Assembly: GCA_024235595.1 (NCBI GenBank)
Contig: JACKMC010000009.1
Location: forward strand, 62,001 to 126,000
Length of the DNA stretch: 64,000 nt
Direction: 5' to 3'
Origin: Zoogloeaceae bacterium
GTDB taxonomy: Bacteria; Pseudomonadota; Gammaproteobacteria; Burkholderiales; Rhodocyclaceae
Shown here: positions 24,668 through 34,152 of the stretch, piece after piece
Position numbering within the stretch: position 1 is the first letter of the stretch
Layout of the letters: the number at the start of each line of letters is the position of its first letter
Translations under genes and position numbers: made by a program
The notes under the pieces: generated by a model
The model's input: only the letters and a program-made list of their open reading frames with translations
Databases searched by the model: none
What the model was told of the DNA's origin: nothing

Positions 24668-26113
24668 TCAGGCGGTCCCGCCGACAGTCAGGCCGTCGAT
24701 CCGCAGCGTCGGCTGACCGACCCCCACCGGCACGCTCTGGCCGTCCTTGCCACAGGTGCCGACGCCGGGGTCAAGGGCCATGTCGTTTCCGATCATGCTC
24801 ACCCGGGTCAGCGCATCCGGGCCGTTGCCGATCAGCGTCGCACCCTTGACCGGGCGCGTGACCTTGCCGTCCTCGATGAGGTAGGCCTCGGCCGTCGAGA
24901 AGACGAACTTGCCAGAGGTGATATCGACCTGCCCGCCGCCGAAGTTGGCGGCATAGAGACCCTTCTTCACCGAGCGGATGATCTCTTCGGGCGCCTTGTC
25001 GCCGTTCAGCATGTAGGTGTTGGTCATGCGGGGCAGCGGCAGGTGGGCGAAGGACTCGCGGCGGCCGTTTCCCGTCGGCTTCATGCCCATCAGGCGCGCG
25101 TTGAGCATGTCCTGCATGTAGCCGGTAAGAATGCCGTCCTCGATCAGCACCGTGCGGCTGGTGGGATTGCCCTCGTCGTCGATGGTGAGCGAGCCGCGGC
25201 GGTCCGGGATGGTGCCGTCGTCGACCACGGTAACGCCCTTGGCCGCAACCTGCTGCCCCATGCGGCCCGAGAACGCGGAACTGCCCTTGCGATTGAAATC
25301 GCCCTCGAGACCGTGGCCGATCGCCTCGTGCAGCAGGATGCCCGGCCAGCCCGAGCCGAGCACCACGGTCATGGTGCCCGCCGGGGCGGGCGATGCGTCA
25401 AGATTCACGCGCGCCTGGTGTACCGCCGCGCGCGCAAACTCCTGCAAGCGCGCGTCGGTGAAATAGGCGTAGTCGAAACGCCCGCCGCCACCGCCGCTGC
25501 CCTGCTCGCGCCGGCCCTTGTCGTCCATGATGACCGTCACCGATACGCGTACCAGCGGGCGCACGTCCGCGGCAAGGTGGCCGTCATTGCGCGCCACCAT
25601 GATCACTTCCCACGAACCCACGATGTGCGCCATCACCTGTGACACCCGGGGGTCTTCGGCGCGCGCCATCGCTTCGAGCCGCTCCAGCAGCTTGACCTTG
25701 GCGGTGTCCTCGAGCGAGGCGAGCGGGTCGTCGCTGCGGTACAGGCGGGCGGACGGCTGTGCCGCCCTCACCGACACCTTTTCGCTGCCGCCCGCCGGGC
25801 CGATCGCCCGGGTCGCCTCGGCTGCGGTGAGCAGCGCCGGCAGGCTGATGTCGTCCGAATAGGCGAAGGCGGTTTTGTCGCCCGAGATCGCGCGCACACC
25901 CACGCCCTGGTCGATATTGAAGCTGCCCGACTTGACGATGCCTTCCTCGAGGCTCCAGGCCTCGGTGCGGTGGTACTGGAAGTACATGTCGGCGTAATCG
26001 AGCCGGTGGGTGAATATCTGGTCGAAGACCTTGTCGACGGCCGCGATGTCAAGGTCGAACGGTTTCAGCAGATGGGTCTCGGCGACCTGGAGGGGATTCG
26101 TTTCGGTGTTCAT
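24668..26113 (-). CDS. tldD: Metalloprotease TldD
   Basis: A 481-residue subunit of the TldD/TldE zinc protease, which degrades unfolded peptides and processes modified peptides such as microcin B17. The zinc motif HEAIGHG is at about 261-266, followed by GLEGDFNRKGSSAFSGR; YMQDMLNARLMGMKPTGNGRR is also typical. The ATG at 26113 is used because MNTETNPLQVAETHLL fits the family; the open frame upstream overlaps the nitrilase gene in another frame. No tldE (pmbA) partner is in the window. Confidence 0.96.
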   Translation of the reverse strand: MNTETNPLQVAETHLLKPFDLDIAAVDKVFDQIFTHRLDYADMYFQYHRTEAWSLEEGIVKSGSFNIDQGVGVRAISGDKTAFAYSDDISLPALLTAAEATRAIGPAGGSEKVSVRAAQPSARLYRSDDPLASLEDTAKVKLLERLEAMARAEDPRVSQVMAHIVGSWEVIMVARNDGHLAADVRPLVRVSVTVIMDDKGRREQGSGGGGGRFDYAYFTDARLQEFARAAVHQARVNLDASPAPAGTMTVVLGSGWPGILLHEAIGHGLEGDFNRKGSSAFSGRMGQQVAAKGVTVVDDGTIPDRRGSLTIDDEGNPTSRTVLIEDGILTGYMQDMLNARLMGMKPTGNGRRESFAHLPLPRMTNTYMLNGDKAPEEIIRSVKKGLYAANFGGGQVDITSGKFVFSTAEAYLIEDGKVTRPVKGATLIGNGPDALTRVSMIGNDMALDPGVGTCGKDGQSVPVGVGQPTLRIDGLTVGGTA

Positions 26114-26148
26114 GTGTTGTGTTCTCGATGCAATGATGGCCGCCGGTT

Positions 26149-26976
26149 TCACACCAGCGTGCGATGCGCCAGCGCCGGAAGGCTTTGCCTGATGCGCGCG
26201 ATATGTTGGAGGTCGATGTCGCCACTGACGACTCCGGGGCCCTCGCGGCGGCGTGCCACGATCCCGCCCCACGGGTCGATCAGCATGGTGTCGCCGAAGG
26301 TGCGTCGTCCGCTGGGGTGACGGCCGCCCTGGGCCGGCGCGAGGACGTAGCATTGGTTCTCGATCGCCCGGGCGCGAAGCAACACCTCCCAGTGGGCCTC
26401 GCCGGTGGTGTAGGTGAAGGCCGCCGGCAGGACGATGAGGTCGACCCGGCCCATGGCGCGAAAGAGCTCCGGGAAACGCAGGTCGTAGCAGACCGAAAGG
26501 CCGACCCGCCCGAAGGGCGCGTCGAAGCACACCACCTCGCTCCCGGGCTCGATGGTCTGCGACTCCTCGTATCGCTCCTCGCCTTTCGAGAAACCGAACA
26601 GATGGATCTTGTCGTAGCGGGCGACCCGCCTGCCGCCGTCGTCATAGACCAGGGTGGCATTGCGCACCTTGCCGGGGTCGCCACTCGTAAGCGGCACCGT
26701 GCCACCGATCAGCCACACCCGGTTGCGCGCCGCGGCGTCGCGCAGGAAGTCCTGCAGGCGGCCTTCGCCGTCGCGCTCGCTGATACGCACCTTGGCCTGC
26801 TCGTCCGGCGAAATCAGGGCGAAGTACTCGGGCAGCGCCACCAGTCCTGCGCCCTCGCCGGCCGCCTGGGCGATCAGGGCGCCGACATCCTTCAGGTTGG
26901 CCTCCACCTCCGGCCCCGACACGGTCTGCACGGCGGCCACGCGGAACAGGCTCTGATGAAGCGATGAAGCGGACAT
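26149..26976 (-). CDS. Nitrilase-superfamily carbon-nitrogen hydrolase
   Basis: A 275-residue amidase with the complete Glu-Lys-Cys triad: E50 in ALPEYF, K123 in RYDKIHLFGF and C163 in VCYDLRFPE. The FGFSKGEERYEES segment and overall length place it with the Nit1/YbeM-like amidases, some of which hydrolyse deaminated glutathione. A GAGGAGAA Shine-Dalgarno precedes the ATG. It lies between yhdP and tldD, a conserved order. The substrate is inferred from the family only. Confidence 0.92.
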   Translation of the reverse strand: MSASSLHQSLFRVAAVQTVSGPEVEANLKDVGALIAQAAGEGAGLVALPEYFALISPDEQAKVRISERDGEGRLQDFLRDAAARNRVWLIGGTVPLTSGDPGKVRNATLVYDDGGRRVARYDKIHLFGFSKGEERYEESQTIEPGSEVVCFDAPFGRVGLSVCYDLRFPELFRAMGRVDLIVLPAAFTYTTGEAHWEVLLRARAIENQCYVLAPAQGGRHPSGRRTFGDTMLIDPWGGIVARRREGPGVVSGDIDLQHIARIRQSLPALAHRTLV

Positions 26977-27104
26977 TCAGCAATTCTCCTCGCGTAGGAT
27001 CGGTCGGCGGCGCTGCAAGCATTGTGGCCGATTATCGCAGACTGGCGCGCAAAGCTCCGCGCGCATGATCGCGCAATCCTGGGACTGCGGCGAAACCCCG
27101 GCGT

Positions 27105-30100
27105 TCAGCGGGCACGCTCCGTTTCGGCCTTGTCCTGCCCGCTCTTCGCCGGCGCGTCGCGACCATTGAGGCGACGCACCAGGGGATCGTCCCATTTTCC
27201 GGTGATCCCGTACTCGAAGGCAAAGAAACGCTCGACAGGGTCCTTGAGCATCTTCTGCGCCAGATAGGTGACCACCCCTGCGACCGGATTGATCACCCCG
27301 GTGGCCGCATTCGCCAACGCCGCACCGACCGCGACCGACTCCGACAGGGTCGGCTGGACCTTGACCTTGAGGTCCTGCGTCTCGGCGGGCAGGTCGACAC
27401 TGCCCTCCATGAAGACCTTCGCGGCGGGGCCGCGGATCTGAAGATCCGAGGTTCGCATGATGCCGCGCTCGATGTATGCCGAGCCTTCGATCCGGTCGAA
27501 GGCGAAGCCTTCGCTGAACACGTCACGGAAATCCAGTGTTATCCGGCGCGGCAGCGACTGCAGGCTGAGCACGCCCAGCAGGCGGCCGACCCCGGGTTCC
27601 AGCTTGTTGAACTGGCCGTCGCTGGCCTCGATATCGAAGCGCCCCGACAGACTCTGATAGTCGATCTTCGTGGGGGCGCCCTGCCAGTCGAACTGCCCGG
27701 ACAGCGTGGCCTGCCCTCGACGCACTGCGTCCGGGTAGCCGAACTGGGCGAGATAACGCCCTGCGTCCCTGGCCTCCACCTTGACCGCCAGCTCGCTGCG
27801 CCGGCCCGGGCGCCAGCGGCCGTCGCCGCGCAACTCTCCTTCCGGACTGGCCAGCGAGACCTTGTCGAGCAGCCACACGCCCTCCTGGTTGCGCGCCCGA
27901 AGCTCCAGCCGTCCGAGGTTCTTGCCCCGCAGCAGCAGGCGCTCGGAAATCACGTCGAGGGTCGGCAGACTCCTGGTCGGCGTGTCGCTCGAAGACGCCT
28001 CGGCCTCGGCGCTGCCGGCCTTTTCGACGGGATCGACCGCGAGCCGCGAAAGCCGTGCCTGCAGCGTCCCTTCGTCACGCTGGCGCCAGTCGAAACTGCC
28101 CTCGACCGCCGGGCTGCTCACCGAGCCCTTCCAGCCACCCGCGTCCGCCGTTGCCTTGAGCACCACCTTGCCGAGACGCTCACCGAGCACCTGCAGCGCA
28201 TCGGCCTGCAGAGTCAACGCCGATAGCGGCCACTGCGACCCATCACCCTCAGCGTCGGCCGAGGCCGGCGCATCGCCGCTGTCGATCGCCTTCAGCCACG
28301 CATCCACGTCGAGGACAGGCAGGTTCGCACTGACGAGAATCCCGCCATCCGCCTGCCGCAGGGTTTCGTTCCAGGCCACCCCACCGCGCGCCAGCAGCCA
28401 GCGCGCATCACTTCGACGCCGCATCACCTCGGCCTTGAGCTTGTCACCGAGGCTCAGCCCCAGGGTCTGGACCGCGCCCCCCTCGGAGGGGTCGAGGGAG
28501 AGCTGCAGGGGCCATTTCTCGGTTGCGCTCTTGTTGAAGGGGGCGGGCAGGCTCGATGCAATGCCCTGCAAATCGCTGCGCAGGACCACGCTGGAACGTC
28601 CGCCGCGGACGCTGACATCGGTCCTCCATGCGGTGCGGCCCGACAGGTGGGCAAGGATCGGCAGCGGGTAGGCCTTGGCGAGGGCCGCGGTGGCGATGTT
28701 GCCGGACGCCTTGATCGCCACGCTGCCATCCGCGAGCGTTCCGCCTGAGAGGCGCATCGGCTCGCCATACAGTCGCGCAGCGCCATCGGCGATCTCGAGC
28801 CGCTGGGCCGTAAAGCCGATCCGCGCCGATGCTTCGGTCAGTGCCGGCGCGGAGGGCGCGACGCGTACCGTGTTCGCGGCAAAGCGATACTCGCCCTTGA
28901 CCGTGGTATCGGCGACATGCTGGAGCGGCATCACCAAGGTCAGGTCCAGGCTCCCGGCGCCGTCGGCGGTCATGCCCTCGGTAAAGTGTTCGATCCGTTC
29001 ACCGACAGGACTCTGATTCACGAAGGCGAGAAAGCCGTTGCTCGGGCCCGCCGCGCTGCCCTTTATCGTAAGGATCTCGTCGGCATCGAGATCGGGCAAT
29101 CGGGCCGTCACGCGACCGAGCCGGACCTCGCCGATGCGCCCTCGCTCGGCGGTGATGAGCATGCCCGCCCCCTCGAAACGCAATTCGCCGTCGATGTCGT
29201 CGATCGCCGGCCAGCCCGGGGCATACTCGAGGCGCGCAGCGGAAATCTTCGCCGTCACCAGGAACTGGCCGCCCTTGCCATCACGAAACGGGAACTCCGC
29301 AAGATTTCCCTGCAGCCTCAGGCGCGCATCGGCCGCCCTGCCGGAAACGATGCTGTCGCGCAGCCAGTGGCGTGTCTGCTCGTTCACCACCAGCGGCATG
29401 TAACGCCACACTGCCGTACCGTCGGCACGCGTCAGGCGCGCCTGCAAGTCGATCCGGCCGGGTCCGGATTCGTCCGGCGTGAAGCGCCCGCTGGCGCTGC
29501 CCGCAGCGTCGCCGTTCGAAAACTCCGCCTTGTCCAAACTGACCTCGAGTTCGCCGTCGCGGCGCGACCAGCCCCCGCCGGCCTGGAGCTTCTCGAAATT
29601 CAGTCGCGGCTCGGCAAAGATCCCGGGGAGATCGATGCTGGCCCCGCTGCTGGTGAGCGTAAAGCGACCGGCCTGATCGGTCCCGCTGACCTCTCCGGAG
29701 AGCCCTGCCATGCCCGGCCAGCCGTGCCCGGCTGCAAATCCGATACCCTCGAAGCTCGCCGCCAGCTTCCACGACGGCGACCGGGCCGCGCCGCGATCCC
29801 AGTCGAGCGACACGCCGCGCAGCCTTCCATCCGGCGACAGCGCCGCGAGACGCTCATGGATATCGGGCGCGAGCGGCAGGTAGCGGGAAAGCAGGGCGAA
29901 GGCGGTCACGTCGACCTGATTGACCGCCAGGTGCCCACCGTCGAGTTCGCCGGCGACGTTCTTCAAGACGCTCAACTCGAATTCGGTTCGCGGCAGCGCG
30001 AGCGATCCGTCGGCAAGCGACAGCGTCAATCCGCTCGAGCTGAGCGCGAATCCTCCCCGGCGAAGCTCGGCACCCAGGCGGCCGTCCAGCCGCGACAGAT

Positions 30101-31070
30101 CGAGCTGCGGCAATGAATCGTCGAACTTCACGCTCACCGCGCGCAGCGACACGTCGGCAAGCACCTTGCCTATCTTTTCGCCATCGAGCGACAGCCAGGC
30201 ATTGAGACCGCCACGCCCATCGATCGCAAGCGGATAATCCAGCCACGGCCGCCAGGCACCCAGCGCCGCATTCTCGAGGCGCGCGAAGAGCTCGCCGCGC
30301 CAGGTGCTCAGCACCGCGGGGTCGCTACCAAGCAGGTCGCCACGCACTTCGAGCCTGCCCGCAAGCCCGGATGGCGGCCGCGCGGTGAGCCCGAAGCGAT
30401 GGCGCTTGCGGTCGTTGATCAGGCGGGCCTCCACCTTCTCGAGCTCCAGCGCCGCGGCACCGCGCAGCTCGTCGGTCCAGCTCAACGCGGCATCGTGGAT
30501 TGCGATTTCGTCCTGCGCCAGCAGCCACTCCGCAAAGCCGCTCCCGCCGCTGGCGTCGGTGTCAACCGGCAGGCCGGCGACGATGATCCGGCCATCGGCC
30601 TCGCGCCTTATTTCGAGGCGCGGCCCGAAGAACTCGAGCAGGCTGAAATGCGGCTCGAGCCGGGCAAGGCTGGTCCAGGAGAGCGTGGCGTCGACCCGCG
30701 AGAGCATCAGCGCGTCGCGTCCGGCCTGGTCGCGAACGACCAGCCGGGCAAGCTTGAGGCGTGGCCTGAGTCCGTTCCAGCTCGTGTCGATTGCACCGAT
30801 ATCGACCGGCAAACCGAGGGCCTCGCCAATCGCCAGTGCGATCTCGCTCCGGTAGGCGTTGGCCTGTGGCAGAAGGATGTAGCGAACCCCCAGGATGCCG
30901 AGGGCTGCGACGAAGTAGGCGAGCACCAGCCCCCTGAAAATCCAGGTCGCTGCACGCTGCAGGACGGCGCGCCGCGGGGGCGAAGAGCTGGGAGGGGAAC
31001 TTGAAGGGGTCACGGAGCAAAGCCGCAGGTCGGCTGAACCATCTCGTTGGGGGCGGGAACTGCGCGCCAT
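27105..31070 (-). CDS. yhdP: YhdP family AsmA-like envelope protein
   Basis: A 1321-residue protein with one N-terminal membrane anchor (about 40-65, WIFRGLVLAYFVAALGILGV) and a very long periplasmic beta-rich region. The N-terminal part is DUF3971-like and the C-terminal part AsmA-like (GQFDWQGAPTKIDYQSLSG, FDIEASDGQFNKLEPGVGRL and LGVLSLQSLPRRITLDF). The family (TIGR02099) forms bridges that move phospholipid to the outer membrane. The first 35 residues are low-complexity and the true start may be downstream, for example at a GTG near VTPSSSPPS. It is divergent from glnE and upstream of the nitrilase and tldD genes. Confidence 0.93.
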   Translation of the reverse strand: MARSSRPQRDGSADLRLCSVTPSSSPPSSSPPRRAVLQRAATWIFRGLVLAYFVAALGILGVRYILLPQANAYRSEIALAIGEALGLPVDIGAIDTSWNGLRPRLKLARLVVRDQAGRDALMLSRVDATLSWTSLARLEPHFSLLEFFGPRLEIRREADGRIIVAGLPVDTDASGGSGFAEWLLAQDEIAIHDAALSWTDELRGAAALELEKVEARLINDRKRHRFGLTARPPSGLAGRLEVRGDLLGSDPAVLSTWRGELFARLENAALGAWRPWLDYPLAIDGRGGLNAWLSLDGEKIGKVLADVSLRAVSVKFDDSLPQLDLSRLDGRLGAELRRGGFALSSSGLTLSLADGSLALPRTEFELSVLKNVAGELDGGHLAVNQVDVTAFALLSRYLPLAPDIHERLAALSPDGRLRGVSLDWDRGAARSPSWKLAASFEGIGFAAGHGWPGMAGLSGEVSGTDQAGRFTLTSSGASIDLPGIFAEPRLNFEKLQAGGGWSRRDGELEVSLDKAEFSNGDAAGSASGRFTPDESGPGRIDLQARLTRADGTAVWRYMPLVVNEQTRHWLRDSIVSGRAADARLRLQGNLAEFPFRDGKGGQFLVTAKISAARLEYAPGWPAIDDIDGELRFEGAGMLITAERGRIGEVRLGRVTARLPDLDADEILTIKGSAAGPSNGFLAFVNQSPVGERIEHFTEGMTADGAGSLDLTLVMPLQHVADTTVKGEYRFAANTVRVAPSAPALTEASARIGFTAQRLEIADGAARLYGEPMRLSGGTLADGSVAIKASGNIATAALAKAYPLPILAHLSGRTAWRTDVSVRGGRSSVVLRSDLQGIASSLPAPFNKSATEKWPLQLSLDPSEGGAVQTLGLSLGDKLKAEVMRRRSDARWLLARGGVAWNETLRQADGGILVSANLPVLDVDAWLKAIDSGDAPASADAEGDGSQWPLSALTLQADALQVLGERLGKVVLKATADAGGWKGSVSSPAVEGSFDWRQRDEGTLQARLSRLAVDPVEKAGSAEAEASSSDTPTRSLPTLDVISERLLLRGKNLGRLELRARNQEGVWLLDKVSLASPEGELRGDGRWRPGRRSELAVKVEARDAGRYLAQFGYPDAVRRGQATLSGQFDWQGAPTKIDYQSLSGRFDIEASDGQFNKLEPGVGRLLGVLSLQSLPRRITLDFRDVFSEGFAFDRIEGSAYIERGIMRTSDLQIRGPAAKVFMEGSVDLPAETQDLKVKVQPTLSESVAVGAALANAATGVINPVAGVVTYLAQKMLKDPVERFFAFEYGITGKWDDPLVRRLNGRDAPAKSGQDKAETERAR

Positions 31071-31172
31071 TTCTGCCTTGCGCGCTTCAGGCTCGACTAA
31101 AATGCCCCATTCAGGAGCCGCCCTCGACTTGGCGCGGCGTCGATCTGCAATTCTACCGAAGCGGCCACAACC

Positions 31173-33860
31173 ATGCCTTCCGAACTCCCGGCTTTCGCCG
31201 AAGCGATCGCAAAAACTGCTGAATTCTCACGTTTCCTTCGCCGCCAGCTCGACGCCCGAGCATGGCTCGCCGAGCAACTCGAAGCTCACCTGGCGACACC
31301 ACTGGACGCACAGGCGATGCAGGCCTTCGTCGCGGCCCAGCAGATCGGCCCGGAAAACCTCCCTGCCGTATTGCGCCGCCTGCGCGCCTGGGTGATCGCC
31401 CATGTCATGGTACGCGACGTCTCGGGCCTCGCATCGCTCACGGAAGTCACCGAAACCATGACTGCGCTGGCCGATTTCACCGTCGCCACGGCTTGCGACC
31501 ACCTGCACGCCGCCCTCGCCCAGCGCCACGGCCAACCGCTCGACGCCAGCGGCAGCGCACAGCAGCTGATCGTGATCGGCATGGGCAAGCTCGGCGGGCG
31601 CGAACTCAACGTCTCCTCGGATGTGGACTTCATCTTCGTCTATCCGGAGGACGGCGACACCAACGGTCCGAAATCCATCAGCAATTTCGAGTTCTTCGCC
31701 AAGCTGGGAAAGAAGCTCATCCAGGCCCTCAACGAGATCACCGAGGAGGGCCAGGTCTTCCGCGTCGACATGCGTCTGAGGCCGAACGGAGACTCCGGAC
31801 CGCTGGTGTGCAGCTTCGAGATGCTTGAGAACTATTTCATCACCCAGGGGCGCGAGTGGGAGCGCTACGCATGGATCAAGGCACGGGTGATGCATGGCGC
31901 GCGCGGCGACGAGCTGGCCGCGATCTCGCGGCCCTTCGTGTTCCGCAAGTATCTCGATTTCGGCGCGATCAACGCGATGCGCGATCTGCACGCCCAGATC
32001 CGTCGCGAGGTGGCGCGCCGCGACATGGCAAACAACATCAAGCTCGGCCCCGGCGGCATTCGCGAGATCGAGTTCATCGCTCAGGTGTTCCAACTCGTGC
32101 GCGGTGGCCGCGACCTTGCGCTGCAGGTCAAGGCCACACTGAAGGTGCTTGCGCTGCTGCCGGAGCGCGGCATTCTCGACGGAGACACCGTCACCCGGCT
32201 CTCGCTCGCCTACGACTTCCTGCGCCAGCTGGAGCACCGGCTGCAGTATCTCGACGACGCCCAGACCCATAACCTGCCGGATGACGCCGCGGACCAGGCC
32301 CTGATCGCATCGGCGATGGGCTGCGCGACCTACGATCAACTCATGACGACGCTCGATGCGCACCGCGCCGTCGTCAGCGCGAACTTTGAACGAGTGTTCG
32401 GCGATCCGACCGAGGACGACCATGCCCTCGACGGGATATGGAGCGATGCAGGCGATCCGCAGACATGCACCGACGGTCTCGGGAGACTCGGCTTCAAGGA
32501 CCCCTCGGCCGCATCCCGCCGCCTCGGCGAAATTCGCAGCAGTGCCCGCTATCAACAGATGCCGGTACAGCACAAGGTCCGTTTCGACGGGGTCATGCCG
32601 CGCGCCCTGGCGGTCGCCGCCTCGATGCCGAATCCGGACCAGACGCTCGAGCGCATTCTCGACCTGCTTGAGGCCATCAGCCGTCGCGGCGCCTACCTCG
32701 CCCTGCTGCAGCAATATCCACAGGCCCTGGAACGGGTTGCCGAGCTTTTCAGCGCCTCGCGCTGGGGGGCCACCTATCTCGCCCGCCATCCCATTCTGCT
32801 CGACGAATTCCTCGACGCCCGGCAACTTGGTGCGATCCCCGACCTTTCCGAGTTCCGCCGTGAACTGGAAACCGAGCTCGATCGACTCGAACCGGACATG
32901 GAGCGTCAGATGGACGTCATGCGGGAACGCCTCCACGCCCAGGTGTTCGCCATGCTGACCAAGGACATCGCCGGCAAGCTCACCGTAGAGACGCTGGCCG
33001 ACCACCTTTCGGCGCTCGCCGACCTGATCCTCGAGCTGACGATCCCGACGTGCTGGCGCAAGCTGCGCAAGCGCCACTGCGAGACGCCCGCGTTCTGCGT
33101 GATCAGTTACGGCAAGCTGGGCGGAAAGGAACTCGGCTATTCCTCGGATCTAGACATCGTCTTTCTTTTCGACGACCCCAACCCGGACGCGATGGAGCTC
33201 TATTCGAGGCTCGCCCAGCGCATCAACAATTGGCTGTCGAGCCAGACCGCCGCCGGCATCCTCTACGAAACGGACCTGCGCCTGCGACCCAATGGCGACG
33301 CCGGCCTGCTGGTGACCAGTGTCGACGCGTTCCGCCAGTATCAGCTCGAATCCGCATGGACCTGGGAGCACCAGGCCCTCACCCGGGCCCGTTTTTCTGC
33401 CGGCGCCCCATCGATCGGCCAGCATTTCGAAGCGATCCGCATCGAGGTGCTGCGGCAGAAACGCGACCCGGCCAAGCTGTCCGCCGAAGTCATCGAAATG
33501 CGCAAGAAGATGTACGACACGCATGGCGGCAGGAGCGAGCTGTTCGACCTCAAGCACGACAAGGGCGGCTTGATCGATGTCGAATTCATCGTCCAGTACC
33601 TGGTGCTGTGCCACGCCCACGCACATCCCGAACTCTGCGGCAATCTGGGCAACATCGCCTTGCTAGGCATTGCCGCGAAGCTCGGACTGATCGACACGGA
33701 GCTCGCGACCGGCGCCGCGACAAGCTACCGGGTCTTTCGCCGACACCAGCACAGGCTGAGACTGGATACCGGCAGCTCGCGCATCCCGGCAGCGGAGGTC
33801 GGCGGCGAGCGCGAGGTCGTCATTGCCCTGTGGAAGCAGGTCTTCGGCGTGGAGCGCTGA
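31173..33860 (+). CDS. glnE: Bifunctional glutamine synthetase adenylyltransferase/deadenylase GlnE
   Basis: An 895-residue enzyme that adenylylates and deadenylylates glutamine synthetase in response to PII and glutamine. Two nucleotidyltransferase domains are visible: the N-terminal deadenylase IGMGKLGGRELNVSSDVDF (about 130-150) and the C-terminal adenylyltransferase ISYGKLGGKELGYSSDLDI (about 645-663). The link and regulatory regions contain GPGGIREIEFIAQVFQL and DKGGLIDVEFIVQYLVL, both normal. Its promoter region is shared with the divergent yhdP. Confidence 0.97.
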   Translation: MPSELPAFAEAIAKTAEFSRFLRRQLDARAWLAEQLEAHLATPLDAQAMQAFVAAQQIGPENLPAVLRRLRAWVIAHVMVRDVSGLASLTEVTETMTALADFTVATACDHLHAALAQRHGQPLDASGSAQQLIVIGMGKLGGRELNVSSDVDFIFVYPEDGDTNGPKSISNFEFFAKLGKKLIQALNEITEEGQVFRVDMRLRPNGDSGPLVCSFEMLENYFITQGREWERYAWIKARVMHGARGDELAAISRPFVFRKYLDFGAINAMRDLHAQIRREVARRDMANNIKLGPGGIREIEFIAQVFQLVRGGRDLALQVKATLKVLALLPERGILDGDTVTRLSLAYDFLRQLEHRLQYLDDAQTHNLPDDAADQALIASAMGCATYDQLMTTLDAHRAVVSANFERVFGDPTEDDHALDGIWSDAGDPQTCTDGLGRLGFKDPSAASRRLGEIRSSARYQQMPVQHKVRFDGVMPRALAVAASMPNPDQTLERILDLLEAISRRGAYLALLQQYPQALERVAELFSASRWGATYLARHPILLDEFLDARQLGAIPDLSEFRRELETELDRLEPDMERQMDVMRERLHAQVFAMLTKDIAGKLTVETLADHLSALADLILELTIPTCWRKLRKRHCETPAFCVISYGKLGGKELGYSSDLDIVFLFDDPNPDAMELYSRLAQRINNWLSSQTAAGILYETDLRLRPNGDAGLLVTSVDAFRQYQLESAWTWEHQALTRARFSAGAPSIGQHFEAIRIEVLRQKRDPAKLSAEVIEMRKKMYDTHGGRSELFDLKHDKGGLIDVEFIVQYLVLCHAHAHPELCGNLGNIALLGIAAKLGLIDTELATGAATSYRVFRRHQHRLRLDTGSSRIPAAEVGGEREVVIALWKQVFGVER

Positions 33861-34075
33861 CCCGCATTACTCACACCGCGGCGCAGCGACGGCCCGGCGC
33901 CTTCGGCCATCGACCCAGGCGTGGCGAAGGCCGAGCGCGGCACAGCCCTGTCGGGCAGCACCGCGTGAGAGTGAGCCTCGCCACGGCAGGCATCTCGCTG
34001 GCCTCAGCCATGGTGATCCGATCAATGCAGGAGGATGTCCGACCGCGAAGCGGCGCCACCCATGCCGCAAAAGGA

Positions 34076-34101
34076 GAATGCCACTTCGCAAAGTGGCATT
34101 C
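34076..34101. terminator. Convergent terminator between glnE and glcB
   Basis: GAATGCCACTT at 34076-34086 and AAGTGGCATTC at 34091-34101 are perfect 11-nt arms with a 4-nt loop. On the minus strand it is followed by CTCCTTTT and lies about 50 nt after the malate synthase stop. The rest of the 292-bp space between glnE and glcB shows no gene. Confidence 0.65.
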
Positions 34102-34152
34102 GTGGCGTTAGCGAGGCGCAGGTTCATCCGGCCCGCGGGGCCGGACCGTGGA

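Noticed and set aside
31227..33077. 616-residue open frame opposite glnE
   Set aside because: Antisense to both catalytic domains of GlnE; no protein features.
33861..34152. Possible gene between glnE and malate synthase
   Set aside because: Only short frames with biased composition and a terminator hairpin are present.
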